Shown piece after piece: positions 12,210 through 25,170 of a DNA stretch of 64,000 nt. The DNA comes from Teratosphaeria epicoccoides. Its lineage: Eukaryota; Ascomycota; Dothideomycetes; Mycosphaerellales; Teratosphaeriaceae. The stretch spans positions 141,001-205,000 of the forward strand of contig JADDMT010000052.1 in assembly GCA_021401465.1 (NCBI GenBank), given 5' to 3'. Position 1 is the stretch's first letter. Each line of letters begins with the position of its first letter. The translations under genes and the position numbers were made by a program. The notes beneath the pieces were generated by a model. The model saw only the letters and a list, made by a program, of their open reading frames with translations, was not told where the DNA came from and ran no database searches.

Positions 12210-15200
12210 TGTAGAAGGTCGGGTCAAAGGCGGGCGAGCATGAGTGTAGAGCCCTGAAGAGCGCCGCTCCAAAAGTGGGCGCGGGAGGCCATCGAATATA
12301 CTATGAAGTGACACCAAACCGGTACTTACGACTAGTGAGATCAGCTCGTGATGGAGGCTAGATAGGCAGCTCCTTCGGCGACTGGCGGGGAGCGACAGGG
12401 TTGCCCTTTGGTTGTTCCAACCGTTACGCTGCTCAGACCCAAACAGCGATGGAAGGGAAACTCCTGGCTGCACGAGAGAAGCCCGAAGATTTGGCTGCGA
12501 TGTGGAATGGTGAAGAACTCGGAGGTTTGCGCAAAGGCCTGCATCGCGAGTTAGAAAAACTCTATTTCGTTTCTAGGGTGGCGCGCAAGTACTCTTGGCA
12601 GCAAGCGAGACCCACTCCGCTGTGCGATATGACCTGAAACGTAGAAGAGAAAACAAGCATGAAAAGGGTACATCAGAGGTGAGGCACCACCTCGTAAAGT
12701 CGCTCGGGAGAGCGCGCGCAAGCCATGCGGCTTGGCGGCGCTAGTGAAAACCGCAAGCCCCAAAGCTGTACTGTACATACACCCTGGCCCTGTCACCACG
12801 ACAAGCTCAGTGGGCGAAGCACGCTAGAAGGCCAGGACTCGAACGCGCTGCTGCCAATCTGCCATGCCCGCTTCCCTGGCCCGCCTGCATGGCGTCTAAT
12901 CTCCTGCGCTTGTCCCTTCTTGTTCCTGACGGACTCAGCGCTCCTTAGACAGCGTCGAACACGACCACACGTGTCGAACACCACATGCTCAGGTCTCCAC
13001 TCGCCTTTCTCCAGCGCGGCATTGGCGTGTTGGCGATCGCAGCATCGTCGACGGCAACATCCACTCCAGCACCATTCCTTATACAAGCCTGCTCTCCCAG
13101 CCACCACAGCGGTGACAAGGCCTGGCGTTTTACGACGATATGTCACTCCATCGCTTCAGCCTGCACGGCAATCACTTTTCATGATGAGCCAAGCACCACA
13201 GGGAGAGGCATGTGTCCGCCTGCACATGGCGTCACGGACGATCGAACGGCGACAGCGGTCAGACACCAACAGGCATCTTCCAGGTCAACCACGCAATGTC
13301 GAAACTGACGACCTGCATCGAAGCCGGGAACACCGACACGACGAGAGCTTCGTCTCGTGGCACCCGTGCATGCTGGCAGGCGACATTCCTATGCAGTGCA
13401 GAACTTTATTGCAGGGCTCTCGCCCTCCTGACACGAGCGGCCTGCCACGTTCAACCTTGCTCGAATTTTTCTCGAAGGAACTGTCATGTTGACGAAACAG
13501 CAAGTCCAAACATTGACAGATTCAGATGAGAACGTTTCTAACGGACACCCGAGAAACCTTCGTGAGCTGGTCGGACAGTGTCGTGACCCAGCCGTCTGTT
13601 GAGGTTGGTGACACGTGGCTAGATTTGCTAGATTTGCACTCGCGTCAACATCACTTCCATGTCTTGACCATGTACTTCTGCGTCGAGGAAACGTCTACGG
13701 ATATAATCAACGAGGAAATCTCTACACCAGCGCTAGGAGCATCTCGATCCATTGCGTGACAGCCCGGACTTTACCTTGCACGCCACGATCAATATGTGGA
13801 TACATTCTGCGACAACACTTTTGCGAATCAAGATGATCCTCTTCAGCGATCCCAGCGACCTTCCCGGTTCGCAACCAGATCAACAGCGGTTTGAGGACGA
13901 TCCGCCGGGGCAAGCTTGTCGCTGCTATTCTGATGATTCTGCCTGGACTCTTCGCACGCCGTGCGACGCTCGAGCTGGGTATGGCACGTTGATACCTTAC
14001 TGGTCGTAGCAGTTCAAGTTCCAGCAGGATCAAATAACCCCATGTCCACAACTGTTGGCTCGTGCTTTAGCTGCTCGAAGCTGTGTCCCAGCCAGTAGGT
14101 TCAAGCGGTGAAACTAGTAAGCGCTGTCTTCCAGGGTAGCTCTCTAGGTCCTGCAGTCTAAGCCATCTCAAGGCATGCTGAGACCTGACATGCTGCAACC
14201 TAGGAGGTTCATGTATCGAAGACGTCCTACAGAACTGTCTCGCGTCAAAACGCAGGCGGTAGGAACCGTGACACGTTTTGAGGCTCTTTCAAAGTTTCGC
14301 TTACCTTGCAGCCATGTGCAATTTGGCATCGGTACAAGGAGGGCTATGCCTGTCATTATGCGATCCTCGCGCAGCGACACGACGCTAGGAGCGCATGTGA
14401 TAGGCGACAGTCGCCCTGGCGGCATCTTGGTATGAGTATCGCGCCAACGGCGCCAACAATCCAGCCTGTCTCTGTCGTTCTATTAAAATTGCGGTGGGAG
14501 GAGTCGCACCAGACTAAGACCTCGTCACGCACCTTAACGTCGTGTCAGAAATCCACTTCTTCTCCACTCGAGTTGCAAGGAGCACATGACCTGAATTGAC
14601 TTGCACAGTTGCCCTTCCCAGGATGCTTGATCAGTGATGATACTGACAACGCAGCTAGTCAACGTGTATACGCGGCTGACTATTTCTTCATTTGAGCCCA
14701 GGTCTTGCCTGTCGCGTCGACAACGCCAGCCAAAAAGGTGACGAGCCTACACATGCTAAGATCAGAGCCCGATCCAGATCGCCAAGGGCTCATTTTCCAG
14801 AGTCAAAGATTGACCGGGACAGTAATTCTAAATGGGTATGACGAGGCACTGGAGCTCTGCGTGCGCACAGAGAAGTCAGTTTGGAGCCTCAGCTAGGCTC
14901 GGGCATCAGCATTGAACAATTGCCGACATGACGTGCTCCACACAACGACATTCCCAATTCCTTCTCTGGCGATGAGATGACGGGGCGATCACAGAGATTA
15001 CGGACTGCGTGGGGAGGTACCAGATTGAGTTAGAAGTCAGGCGCAACACGTCCGCACAAACATTGACGATTAATCCACCGACATCACATTATATCAGATC
15101 TGTACCGCGCGCCGGTCTCTTCGCTGAACAAGTGGGAAGAACCAAGAATCAGCGTTTGGACTGCCGCTCTCCTGGCGAGCAGCCGTTGTGCGCTGCATCT

Positions 15201-18200
15201 CCGCTTGATCCGTCTCGTCTTTGCGTCGAGTCGATAGACTGGGACGACTTGGCGGGTGGCTCGCCCGCAAGGGCTGCTTAACCATTGCCGTAGGTGAGGA
15301 GGAGACCACGATGACAATCCGACGGCTTTTGGGCTACATCTGGATCTGCTTGAGAATGTATCGAATGTATCTAAGGCTGTTTCAATCGGTCGACCCATCC
15401 GTCGAGACGCGTCAGCGCGTACGGAGGACGAAAAGTAGACTGACGATGGCAGGCCGAAATAATATTGCAGTCTCCGAACGTGTATGACTCGACTTTGACC
15501 AATCAACAATTGATCTGTCAGCGGTCGAGGCGCACCTAAGTACCCGGTTGCCATCTAATGGTGTCAATGGTAGGTCAGCATTTGTAGGAGGCAAAGCGGT
15601 CTGAAGTCCAGTCCAAAATATAAGGTTGTAGCACGCACGATTCTCGGGCACATAAGCTATTGAAGCACGTGCAGGTTCGAAGCCTCAAGCTGAGATGACA
15701 TACGAACCGCGAACGTACCAAATTTGGTAATGACGCCGATGGTAGTGATCTTTAGCAGTTGCGTGCAAGGCAATTCTAATATAAGGTCGCATGCTCCCAG
15801 CCAAATTTGAGAACAGACACCGAAGCATCCCGGAGCATCTTCGAAGGGAAAATTATCGCAACGTAGGTGAACGGGGTCCAGTTGTAGGGAAGCGAGTGCG
15901 AGCAGTCAATTCGGACATGTCTGGGGGTACCTATTTGGTGCTCCTTGTCGGTCTGGACGCTCAGTTGCAGTGGACAGCACCGTCATCGGAGCGCGTGAGC
16001 CACATGCTGTCGTATGCACGAATCCACCATGCAGCCATCAAAGCTCGGCAAGAAGGTACATTTGGACTTCCAATATTCCACAGGCCAGCAAGGCAGCGGA
16101 CTCAGGTCATGAAGGGCAATGTGATTCGCCCCTCTGGTGACTGCGGTGCCTTTGGCTTCTGCGGAAGGGAGGAAGATGCTGTCCTTGGCATCGGGCTGTC
16201 TTTCTCACATGATTTCCGCGGCGTTGACATGTCCGCCGACTTGCAGTCACCGGTTCGTGACGAAAGCCGCTCGTTCAGGGTGGACGCAGGAGGCAGCTGC
16301 ACGACAGCCTCAGGATGTCAAGCGGTCAATACGCAGTCGGTATGGTGATCACGTTGTCTAGGCAGTCGCCGCCCACGTAGCTGCATGTAGCCCGCATTAC
16401 CCCTTCATCACAAAGCACCAGCTCCGCCACCAAATTGTTACAAATGTCTCGCCTGCTCCCCTTACACGTCCAGGCTCGCCAGGTCTTTGCACAAGTGACA
16501 ACTGGCGTCGAAGATCATGCCACTTCCAGCAACATATGTAACGCAACCTCAAGCCTGATCGGACTCACAGAAAATCAGTTCTGTACGGCCTGACGAAGCA
16601 GATGATGTCAACAAGAGGCTCGCAGACATCCAGACCTGACCATGCCAAATCTAACGAAGACTCCGGCCAGGGCGATGCTAAGCTTTAAGACAACCTTGTA
16701 GGCGGAATTCGGCAACGTATATACAAGGCTGAAGCACTCGACCTTATGAGACGAGGCAATCTCTGGCCGTGCTGAACCGGCTCCATGTTGAAATAAGCTA
16801 TGGCTTACGTACCGGAAGACCAGTAGAAGATCCGGCCAAGCCGTGTGGGACAAACGCTGATGCGGTCACCTCTCGTGGCGACGACGCCAGGAATATACTG
16901 CGTGCACCTAGGAAGTAGCCACCAAGCTGAGCAGGTACCTCCATACTGAGGCGCGCATCGGGAATTGTCACCCTCGCATACACTAGACTCTGTGCGCAAC
17001 ATACCGGTGCACAACAGAGAACAGAAGTACGTACCAGCAGACGCTGAGCACTTGGTCAAGGGGGTACATTCAACCAAGGAGGCGCCTGACAAGCGGCAAT
17101 TCTCGAGCAAAACAGGTACCATATAGCAATTCACCGCCTGTTTGACGACATGTGTGTTCCTGCGGCAACAAATTGTCTTTGCAAGGAATCCATCAGCAGT
17201 ATCAAGCATTCTGACCCGCATGGTTGAGCGGTCGAGCATATGTCCAAATACGATGTATTTCGCCAAGCGATCTTCTGATGCATGAGCAGCAAGCCACATC
17301 ATCGACAACTTATGTAGTCAACCGTTTCATCGACCGATCGACTCGAAGAACAACATCCTCTACCTTCGCGTCGTCAGCACAACCACCACAGGCTCTGACC
17401 GCCTCGTTGTGTCAGGAGATCGCAGGCACACGTGTGCATGCAGGACAATCATCTCAACAAGCAGTCAAGCCGGTCCGAACAGACCGACTCGTGACCCTGT
17501 GACCGCCATGCCCAGGGTTGACACCACTGTCACGGATCTTAGCCAGGCACATCGACAAATTGGCACTAACTGGACACAAGAGCCCGGACCCAGATGGTCG
17601 AGGCTGACTGAATGATGAAAGGACCGACGCAGTACTGACCTTGAGACGTTGCACGGTCATCATGAACAGGCTTGAAGTCTGAACGAGCATTACCCTAAAC
17701 TCAATGCCTAGACACATATATCGCTATTGCCCTTGGTCACTCTGTCCCTGCTGCCTGATTCTCTGCTACTGCTGCCAATACATTCTCGCTTTTCCTGATT
17801 GTACAACATACCGCTTGCTCAACACTCCCGTTGACGACGAACTCCAATCCCCAAAAGTATTGTACAGTGAGCAGGTCTCTTCCGACAGTAGCAAGAGCAG
17901 TATTACAGTGAACTTTTGAATGACAAGTTTTCGCGTAGATGTATGACAGTGAGATGGCGCTTCGGTGGGATGTGTTGCGCATGCCTCCGCTTGGTGGTGA
18001 TTAAGATCGCGTGAGATGCAGTGAGGCTGCTCTGGGTGTAATGCTTGGTGGCCAATTCAATGTAGGCCTGCTCGGTGATATCGAGCAAGCCAAGTCGCAT
18101 GGTTGCTTCTGATAGGTAGAAAACGTGATTTGATGGTACAGTCGGTCCAACAATCTTAATATCATGTCGTAATTCTTTGATCGCATTCGAGGCCCACAAT

Positions 18201-18384
18201 GGCCTGTGGAGGACGAAAATGACGCCAAAAATTCAGGAAAGGATGACGTTCCAGATGCTTCGCCAGAGAAGGCCGGTCCACTTGAACGCCGCAGATGCAA
18301 TTGCACGCAGTAGACCCCAAAACTATTCGCCAGACGCCACGCCAAATGCAACAGGATACACACGCAAGAATCAAAGCATGTCGA
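12210..18384. other. Six-kilobase gene desert
   Basis: No domain-bearing frame is visible between the Zn2Cys6 factor and the 3' end of CDC25. A 255-codon frame at 12725-13492 (+) is His/Arg/Ser/Pro-rich and looks like chance in GC-rich DNA. Others (15791-16348 +, 17308-16805 -) have no recognisable features. The part nearest 12.2-12.5 kb is probably the 5' leader and promoter of the transcription factor. No transposon proteins, long terminal repeats or tandem arrays were spotted by eye. One AGCAGTCAAG word occurs near 17460. Confidence 0.4.
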
Positions 18385-20293
18385 TCAGTATGAGGCCATG
18401 CGGCGGGCGAACGAATTGCCCATTCCTTCGGCGATGTCGTTACCGACGGTGAAGGTACTGTGAGCCCGAGGGCCCATAGTACGGCCTTGCGGCGCAGTGG
18501 GAGAGTCGTCCATCTCGTCCTGCCCGTTCTGGCCAAAAGCAAAGGTCTGGGCTCTGAACAGCTTCTGTCTGCCCTTGACCTTCGCAAGCCCGCGTTCACA
18601 GGCCTGCTCATGCTTTTCGTCGTTCATCTCAACATAATTCTGAGGGAAGCATTTCGTGCGATGAGACCTGAAGAACGTGCTGTAGCCACCTTCCAGGATG
18701 TACATCTCCGGATATGTCAGCTTCGGGTAGTTGACCGCATTGACACTCCGGTCATGACCACGAATGAACTTGGCAGTGAGTGGTGCTCTATGCACCGAAT
18801 ACTCGCAGTGGAATATAAGCAATGTCGACGGCGGATGCTGGGCATTGAACAGCTCGGAGGCAAGTTGCTGCTTGTCGTTGAAGTTGACGGCGTTCTCAAT
18901 ATGACCACCCTCGTACTCATACTCAAACCGGCAATCGATGACCTTTATATTGTCATACTTATCGGCGTACTTGTTCTCTAATACGTCGATCATGGTCTCC
19001 TGTGTTATGCGAGGCAGGCCGTCTGGCTCTTCCGACGATGTGAAGTTTGGCAGGATGAGCTCGTGCTCTTGCTGGTCAACGTCCATGCTAGACGTGAGAT
19101 CGTCCTGCTCTTCCTTCATGACATCATTCGGGTGTTGAAACATACTCAGAGACCGCCGCATCATCTTCCGCTGAGGACGCACGAACGCCGGACGGCCTAC
19201 AGAGGGTTTGCGGACATGGTTGGAAGACGGCGACCCCGTGTTGCGGCATCCATTGCCGAGCAGCGAAGGTCTCCGAGGCGGCGGCAGCATGAAAGCTGCA
19301 GCGGCGGACGGCGCCGCGCCGTCAACAGGGGAATCCGTGAAGCTCTCTAACAGACTCGGCGTCGAGGACGAGGCAAGGCTGCTGGTTGCGACATTGCCGA
19401 ATCGGAACGGCGGTAGCGAGTTCTCGGCAGTTGTGGAGCGCAGCGGAATGTTGTTGGTAGAGAAACCTTTAGTCCGGGTCAACGAAGGTCGCGTCAAAGG
19501 ACGTCGTCGTCTGGAAGGATATTAGCAGGAGATGACGCGGGACAACGCACGCGTGCTCACTCTGGAAGTGCGAGAGACTCAGAGCTCTGCGATGTGAGTG
19601 CCTGAAGAGGTGTCGATGCTTCTTGTGGAGACGAGAGATCCGGTGTAGTGTCGATCTCACTCGGTGTCTGCTCTGGCGTAGGAGAGGGAAGGGTGACCGA
19701 GAAGTATGGTGCCTTGTGCGGCAGCGGCGAAATGTCCATCATGTCGCCGGGTGCTGGCGAGGATGAAGGAATGTCCAGGGTCGTCGCGCCTTCAACATCG
19801 ATAGGTGGCGTTGCCAATCGTCCTTGCGTTCATGTTAGCTCTGAAACCCATAGCAGGTGCAGCCCATGATCAGTGCGCGAGCAAAAGAGCACCTACCTGC
19901 ATCGTCCCGCGGCTTGAAGAGGTCCGTTGTGAACAGCGACCGCCGCGGCGTCGCAACCTGAGGACTGTACATGAACAATAGTGAGTACACTGGGTTAGGC
20001 CGTGGAATGCGGAGTCACTCCTACCTCTTGTCGATATGGAAGTTCGCACCCAGATCGGCCGTCAGGCTGGCAGTCGGTGACGAGCCACGCACAGGCTTTA
20101 CATTGAAGTAGTCCTTGTTCGATGGCTTCTGACGCTGCGTCTGCTGGTTCATGCTGAGGTCCCGGAAGTTGAAGCTGTTCGGGCCGTATGTCTGATAATT
20201 GTACATCGGATGCCCACTCGGAGGCAGGTCTCGTTGAATCCATGTTGGAACGGCTTGTGGCCGCATCGCGGCAAGGGGCGAGGACATTTCCAT
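18385..20293 (-). CDS. CDC25: M-phase inducer phosphatase Cdc25 (NimT)
   Basis: Exons 20293-20025, 19964-19897, 19822-19561 and 19510-18385 join in frame to 574 aa, close to Aspergillus NimT. The N-terminal 320 residues are a low-complexity regulatory region with many SP/TP sites (SSPAPGD, PTPEQTP). The rhodanese-like catalytic domain begins near ITQETMIDVLENKY. Its active-site loop HCEYSVHRAP has the nucleophilic Cys at about 435 and Arg at about 441 (HCX5R). Cdc25 removes inhibitory Tyr phosphate from Cdk1 at mitotic entry. The following EMYILEGGYSTFF and CFPQNYVEM segments are typical of Cdc25. The intron junctions fall in the regulatory part, and the whole catalytic domain is in the last exon. 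Confidence 0.96.
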
Positions 20294-23200
20294 GGTCTAT
20301 GCTGATTTCTCTCTTGCTTCGGTGGTGCTGGTGTATCCTGGGTATGGTCTAAGCCTGCTGCCGTGTAGGCGGTGGTATTGCAGCTGTTTGAGGATGTGAC
20401 TTATCCAATAGCTCGAGTCTAAGGTGATGCTGCATACGGCGTGCTTCCAGATCCGGCTGCCACACAACTTGTATTGTCAAGAAGTCATTATTGCATGCTG
20501 GTGAGCATTGTCGGCGCCGTTGGTCGGAGGGGGGGAGGATGGATGTAATGACTGTCTGGATCTCCGAAGGCGCTCGTTCGTCGACCGAGTGCTGCTGCCG
20601 CCGTGCACGCAAGCACGTCAGTAGAGAGGTGTGTCGGGCAGGAGGTCGACTGCCTTCGGAAGAAGCAAAGGAAAGAATCGAGGGCCGTGTGGCAGATAAG
20701 AAGAAAGAGGAAGCTCTCAATGGCAGGATGTGGCTTGGGTGTTCAGGTCGAGCTTCTATCCCCGCTGAGCAACCCGAGTTCCCTGACAACGTTAGCCGCA
20801 CCGCCAAGAGGGCGCCCCGACCAGGAACGTTAGTCTGCGCTCCAAAGCTCAGCGCGTAAGGGCAGCGAATAGTACAATCGACTTATGCTGCACCACGATG
20901 CGGGTGAGTGGGACCTTGGAAATCCCAAAAGCAAGCACAGTCGCCGACTCGTGGGCAGGTCGAGCACAATCAAACAGTTACAAGTTTTACGACGGCTACA
21001 ATCGACGATCTGTAGCTTCTGTCCAAGCATGCTGCCAGCTTTCCGGCAAAACGTGTAACGCGTTGCTGCTCGGCCCCGTGTTCCATCGTCCTGCACGCTT
21101 CGGCATTCTCAAATTGAGACCGGGTTGAGATGTGCGGCCTGCAGCATGACTTCCTCGTGGAGTCTGCACCACCCATGCACGCCTTGCTGCTCCTTCTCTA
21201 TTGGGTAGTTTGTCAACAATGTGATCTCATGATCAGCCGCTTTGCCTTCCAAACCGCGTGCTGCCGCTCTGGATCACGATGGAACGCGGATCGTCTCCAG
21301 ACTCGCTCATTCCGAAGGGCGTCATATGGACGTTAGAGAGTCAATCCCAAATAATTCCTCAGCCTCAGCGCTGCTTCGGCCGGTATCATTCGCCCGCACT
21401 CGCTTCGGTTGACCCATACATAAGGTACCTCGACCGCTCGGACTCCCGTTCCCGCGATACTGCATCCCATCGAGCGATGTGGCACCAGATTCACGATGGC
21501 CAGTGTCGGCTCTGTCTACGTCACAGCTTCTACAGCACGCACGTAGAGTTCGCTTGCTGAGCGTCTGAGAGCAGGATTTTGCAAGCCTTACCATGTATCC
21601 TAGAGAGTATCCCACTCTGAAGCTCAGCCTCTCCGCTTTTGCTCTGTGTCAACAAACAATGCCTTTGCTGCACGACAGCATGCATGGCGTTTCTCACCTA
21701 GCACGACCTCCTCACTTCTTGGAGCCACAGGCAGGGAGAAGCCAGCGAAGGACGCTCCCGTGATACGGCAATCGTCATGACCCATGGCTGTCCGACGATG
21801 GCTGTGTAACCAGATCAAGAACGGCCGATTTCAGGGTCTATGCCTGCACAATCTGTGACTGCGACAACCGCCGAACGATGGGGCCGTGGCCCCCCGTGAG
21901 TGAGTCTGGGTGAAGCAAGGTGCCGTCTCCACGCTTGCGAACTTTCATGAACACGCGACGCCGCGTCTGATAAACAACACGAAAGCCACGCGACTTGTCA
22001 CAACGCACGTGATTTTCCACTGGAAAAGCTTTTCCAAGGACAGATTTTACGCTGCCCTGAAGCAGTGTCTCACGGCTGTCACTCCCATCTACACACGAGT
22101 CCGAAGCTCGGGAATGTTTCTTCGAATCTGAAGCGGAAGCGAGGTGCTGCAATCTCGGTGAACAGAAGTGTACGCGTTACGGATGAGCGGTGGCTGTTGC
22201 ATGAAACGCGCTCACATCGCGTTGTAAGTAAGCCAGGCCAAGTCCCAGAGCTGTATCATCTGGAGTCACGACACCGGTCAATCCATGATATGGCCGAACG
22301 GAGACGCGATGTTTCAACTGACGGAGCGATGCGGACACTCAGTTATTCTCAAGCAATTATCATACTTGATCCACTGGTCAATTCATGACAAGGGCACCCG
22401 GCTTTCACTGCAAGCTATACACCCACACACAGCCTCGCGCTGCTGAGGTGAGATCAAATAAGCACCGGCATCGTACCTTGGGAATCAGTTACAAGCTACA
22501 GGTGGAGATGTTGAAACACAGATTTTCGTATGCGATTGATGCAAGAGCCCGGCTGGCATGGCCCCACAAATGCGCCCTCTCAAACATTGGTACTGACTGA
22601 GCGGTGTGAATGTCAGGGATATGTCCGCTGACCAGGTTGGTCATACATCAACCGTGAAACGATCTTGGCGACGGCAAATGTGGAAGCGGAAGTGTTGAAA
22701 GTCTACCTGCTTGTCCTTCTGATGATGATTGTCCGTTGCCGTACGGACTGATGGGGCCATTAATGGAATGGCAAGCAGAACGTGCACGCCGCACAGCACA
22801 GCATGATAGGATGACTGCTCGACAACAGTCGACTGAATGGAGTGCCACTTGACAGCCGATTGACTCATGTCGCTACATGACTCACCGTACTTCCACAATG
22901 ACAGCACTACTTCAAAAGGGTCGATCTCATACCAACTTTGCTGCCTTTCTTCTTCTTGTGCAGACACGCCGACGCCCTTCGCTCCACCAACAACACGTGG
23001 CAAACACTGCCTATCCGTGCGACGCAGCTAGTTGGCGTATACCTCATGCGCCGCAGACTCAGAACGTAACCCTCTCCATGTCGCTCAATCATCCTACAAT
23101 GCCGATAATGCAACTCCAGCAGCCCAGCGCTGAACCTCAGGCTTCTCAAATTGCAGTATATATTCTGATCCCTGACCTCCAGCCGTCGAGGAAGTAGCTC

Positions 23201-23574
23201 GAACCAACTTATCATTCAGAGTATGGCCCGCCCTACACTAGGACCATATCCTTCCCCTTTTGCATTCTTGGCCTCCTCAATATCCGAGATCTCGTGCATC
23301 GATCCACTCCGACATCCAACTTTTGCTTTTGCCGTGCTTTTGTCCAGTTCCACTCAGCACAGTACCTTATTTTACCCACAATACTGGTCGTCGCTTCCTC
23401 TTCATACTAGCAAATTGGCAAGAACCGAAAGTGCGCAATGCACCTTCTTGATGCTGTCAATTGTCCATCATACGACACAAATACCCGGGTAGGCCAAGTG
23501 CCATGATCTTCAAAGTGTGGTCTCAAAATATCGTTGCATAGGGCGCGAGCAAAAGTTGTCACAAAGCTACCATG
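20294..23574. other. Intergenic region upstream of CDC25
   Basis: About 3.3 kb with no recognised gene. The first few hundred bases are pyrimidine-rich on the CDC25 strand and probably form its leader and promoter. A minus-strand ATG frame at 22152-21838 (104 codons) has somewhat coding-like codons but no known domain and no support. No repeats were evident. Confidence 0.4.
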
Positions 23575-25170
23575 CTACTCTATATCTTCCGGCCGCTTAA
23601 GCGGACTATGAGGTACCCGCAGCTCATTCAAATGCCCAGTACTAACCTCACTCTCGAAATTAAGGCTTTCCCTCATCAAACCGATCTGTGCATCCTGATC
23701 CGCATCATCAAATTTATCAACGCCCTTCTGAAGCTCCCTCGAGTCGCGCAGGGGCACGCCTTCCGCCTCACTTTCCACCGTAGCATGCGCCCCTGACAAC
23801 TTCGTCCATTTCATATAATTATACCCCGCCATCGACAAAATCGTGACGATCAAGCCGGACAAATTGATTGGTGAAAGCTCGTCGCCGAAAACTATGCTGG
23901 CGACGGAAATAGTGAGGACTTCTTTGAAAATGCCGCAGACGGAGAGCGTGACGACGGAAGTTCGCTGCAGTAGAGCGAACTCGGCGGCGACCATTAGGAA
24001 CGCCAGACTGCCTGGGAAGAGGATGATAATTCCGCCCAGGAACCAGCCTCTGGTTGCTGCGAGCCCGCTGATGCCTTCGATGATCCGAGCTGGTCCTTCG
24101 ACCGGCAGGGCTAGCACGAAAAGTGCGAGAAACATGACTGGTGTCAGGAAGAATATACTGCTGAAGGGATTGCTTGTGGCCTGGTTGCGCAGCAAAAGTA
24201 TTTGCGTCAGAGACCATCTGAAGCCTGAACAAGCGGAGGCAGTCATGACTAATACGAAGCCTGCAGCGTTGAACGCCGTCTCGCCGGCCACCATCATGAT
24301 CACTCCAGCAGTCATGACTACTATGATCGCGCACAGCTTCCAGGTCGGCTTCTCCAGTCGAAAGATGATCGCGAACGTCAGTACGAAGCCGAGCACGCTG
24401 CTTTTGCACATGGTGTAGAAAGTCAAGCTGATGAAGCGCAGACTGAAATTGCCCAGACCGATGTCCATTGCTGTCGCGCAGCCACAGGGTCCGATGCGGG
24501 AGAAGTAGAACCATTTCGTCATTAATGGTTTCTGAACTGACTTGTCATTCGGGTCGGCTTGGTCGAGCTCTGTGTACGCGCCCCTGCTGCTCACAGCTTT
24601 GGGCCTAAATTGCGGGAGGAAGTAGAGCACACTCGCCGCGCACGCGAACTGCACGATCATGTGAACGCTTGTGGTGAAGAGCGGGAAGTGAAAATCCAGG
24701 CCCTTCTCCTTCCCTCCTGGTCCAGTTTTTGAGAACATCCATTTATTGTAGACGGAGATCGATACCGAGAACGAATACCAGAGCGCGATGAGCGCCGCAT
24801 TGATGGTCATACTGCGCAGCATGGTCGCTCTAGCCAGCTCGTCTCCCTTCTGTTGCACATCTCCATCTCCCGCGATCCGCTCATTCAGCCTGGTATTCTC
24901 CCTTTTCCGCCGTCTACGCTTCTTGCGCTGTGCATGCGTAAGACCGGTCTCCTCGTCGTCATCTTCCCCCTCATCTGCCTCCTGCTCACTCAAAGAGTCC
25001 TCCTGATTGCTTTCCGAACTCGAAGCCCCATCGCGCGCCGGCGGCAGTTCCATACTCCTTCCATCTGCCTCATCTCGTGCCTTCGACCCCTGCCTCGAAT
25101 GCGCCTGGCCGCCGACAGCCTGCGAAATGGATCCGCTCTGCTGCCGCGCTACTACTTCCTCGATCATCAC
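23575..25170 (-). CDS. Triose-phosphate transporter family membrane protein
   Basis: An intronless frame of 531 aa. The first about 135 residues are hydrophilic, with an acidic stretch (EQEADEGEDDDEETG) and a basic stretch (RKKRRRRKREN). Roughly ten membrane segments follow, from ALIALWYSFSVSISVYNKW to IVTILSMAGYNYMKW. The layout and motifs such as SVSISVYNKWMF and LTFAIIFRLEKPTWKL match the TPT/nucleotide-sugar transporter branch of the DMT superfamily. In fungi such proteins sit in Golgi or ER membranes and exchange nucleotide sugars or phosphorylated intermediates; the substrate cannot be read from sequence. The hydrophilic C-terminal tail faces the same side as the N-terminus if the count is even. 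The start is one of two adjacent Met codons; either could serve. Confidence 0.87.
   Translation of the reverse strand: MMIEEVVARQQSGSISQAVGGQAHSRQGSKARDEADGRSMELPPARDGASSSESNQEDSLSEQEADEGEDDDEETGLTHAQRKKRRRRKRENTRLNERIAGDGDVQQKGDELARATMLRSMTINAALIALWYSFSVSISVYNKWMFSKTGPGGKEKGLDFHFPLFTTSVHMIVQFACAASVLYFLPQFRPKAVSSRGAYTELDQADPNDKSVQKPLMTKWFYFSRIGPCGCATAMDIGLGNFSLRFISLTFYTMCKSSVLGFVLTFAIIFRLEKPTWKLCAIIVVMTAGVIMMVAGETAFNAAGFVLVMTASACSGFRWSLTQILLLRNQATSNPFSSIFFLTPVMFLALFVLALPVEGPARIIEGISGLAATRGWFLGGIIILFPGSLAFLMVAAEFALLQRTSVVTLSVCGIFKEVLTISVASIVFGDELSPINLSGLIVTILSMAGYNYMKWTKLSGAHATVESEAEGVPLRDSRELQKGVDKFDDADQDAQIGLMRESLNFESEVSTGHLNELRVPHSPLKRPEDIE

Noticed and set aside
12725..13492. 255-codon plus-strand frame with an ATG
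   Set aside because: Composition is His/Arg/Ser/Pro-rich with no domain, overlapping frames are also open in this GC-rich stretch, and it lies in the likely promoter region of the Zn2Cys6 factor.
16805..17308. Cys-containing 167-codon minus-strand frame as an effector
   Set aside because: There is no signal peptide, the cysteines are irregular, and no support was found.
21838..22152. 104-codon minus-strand frame with an ATG
   Set aside because: Codon use is somewhat coding-like, but there is no domain, neighbour or splice evidence.
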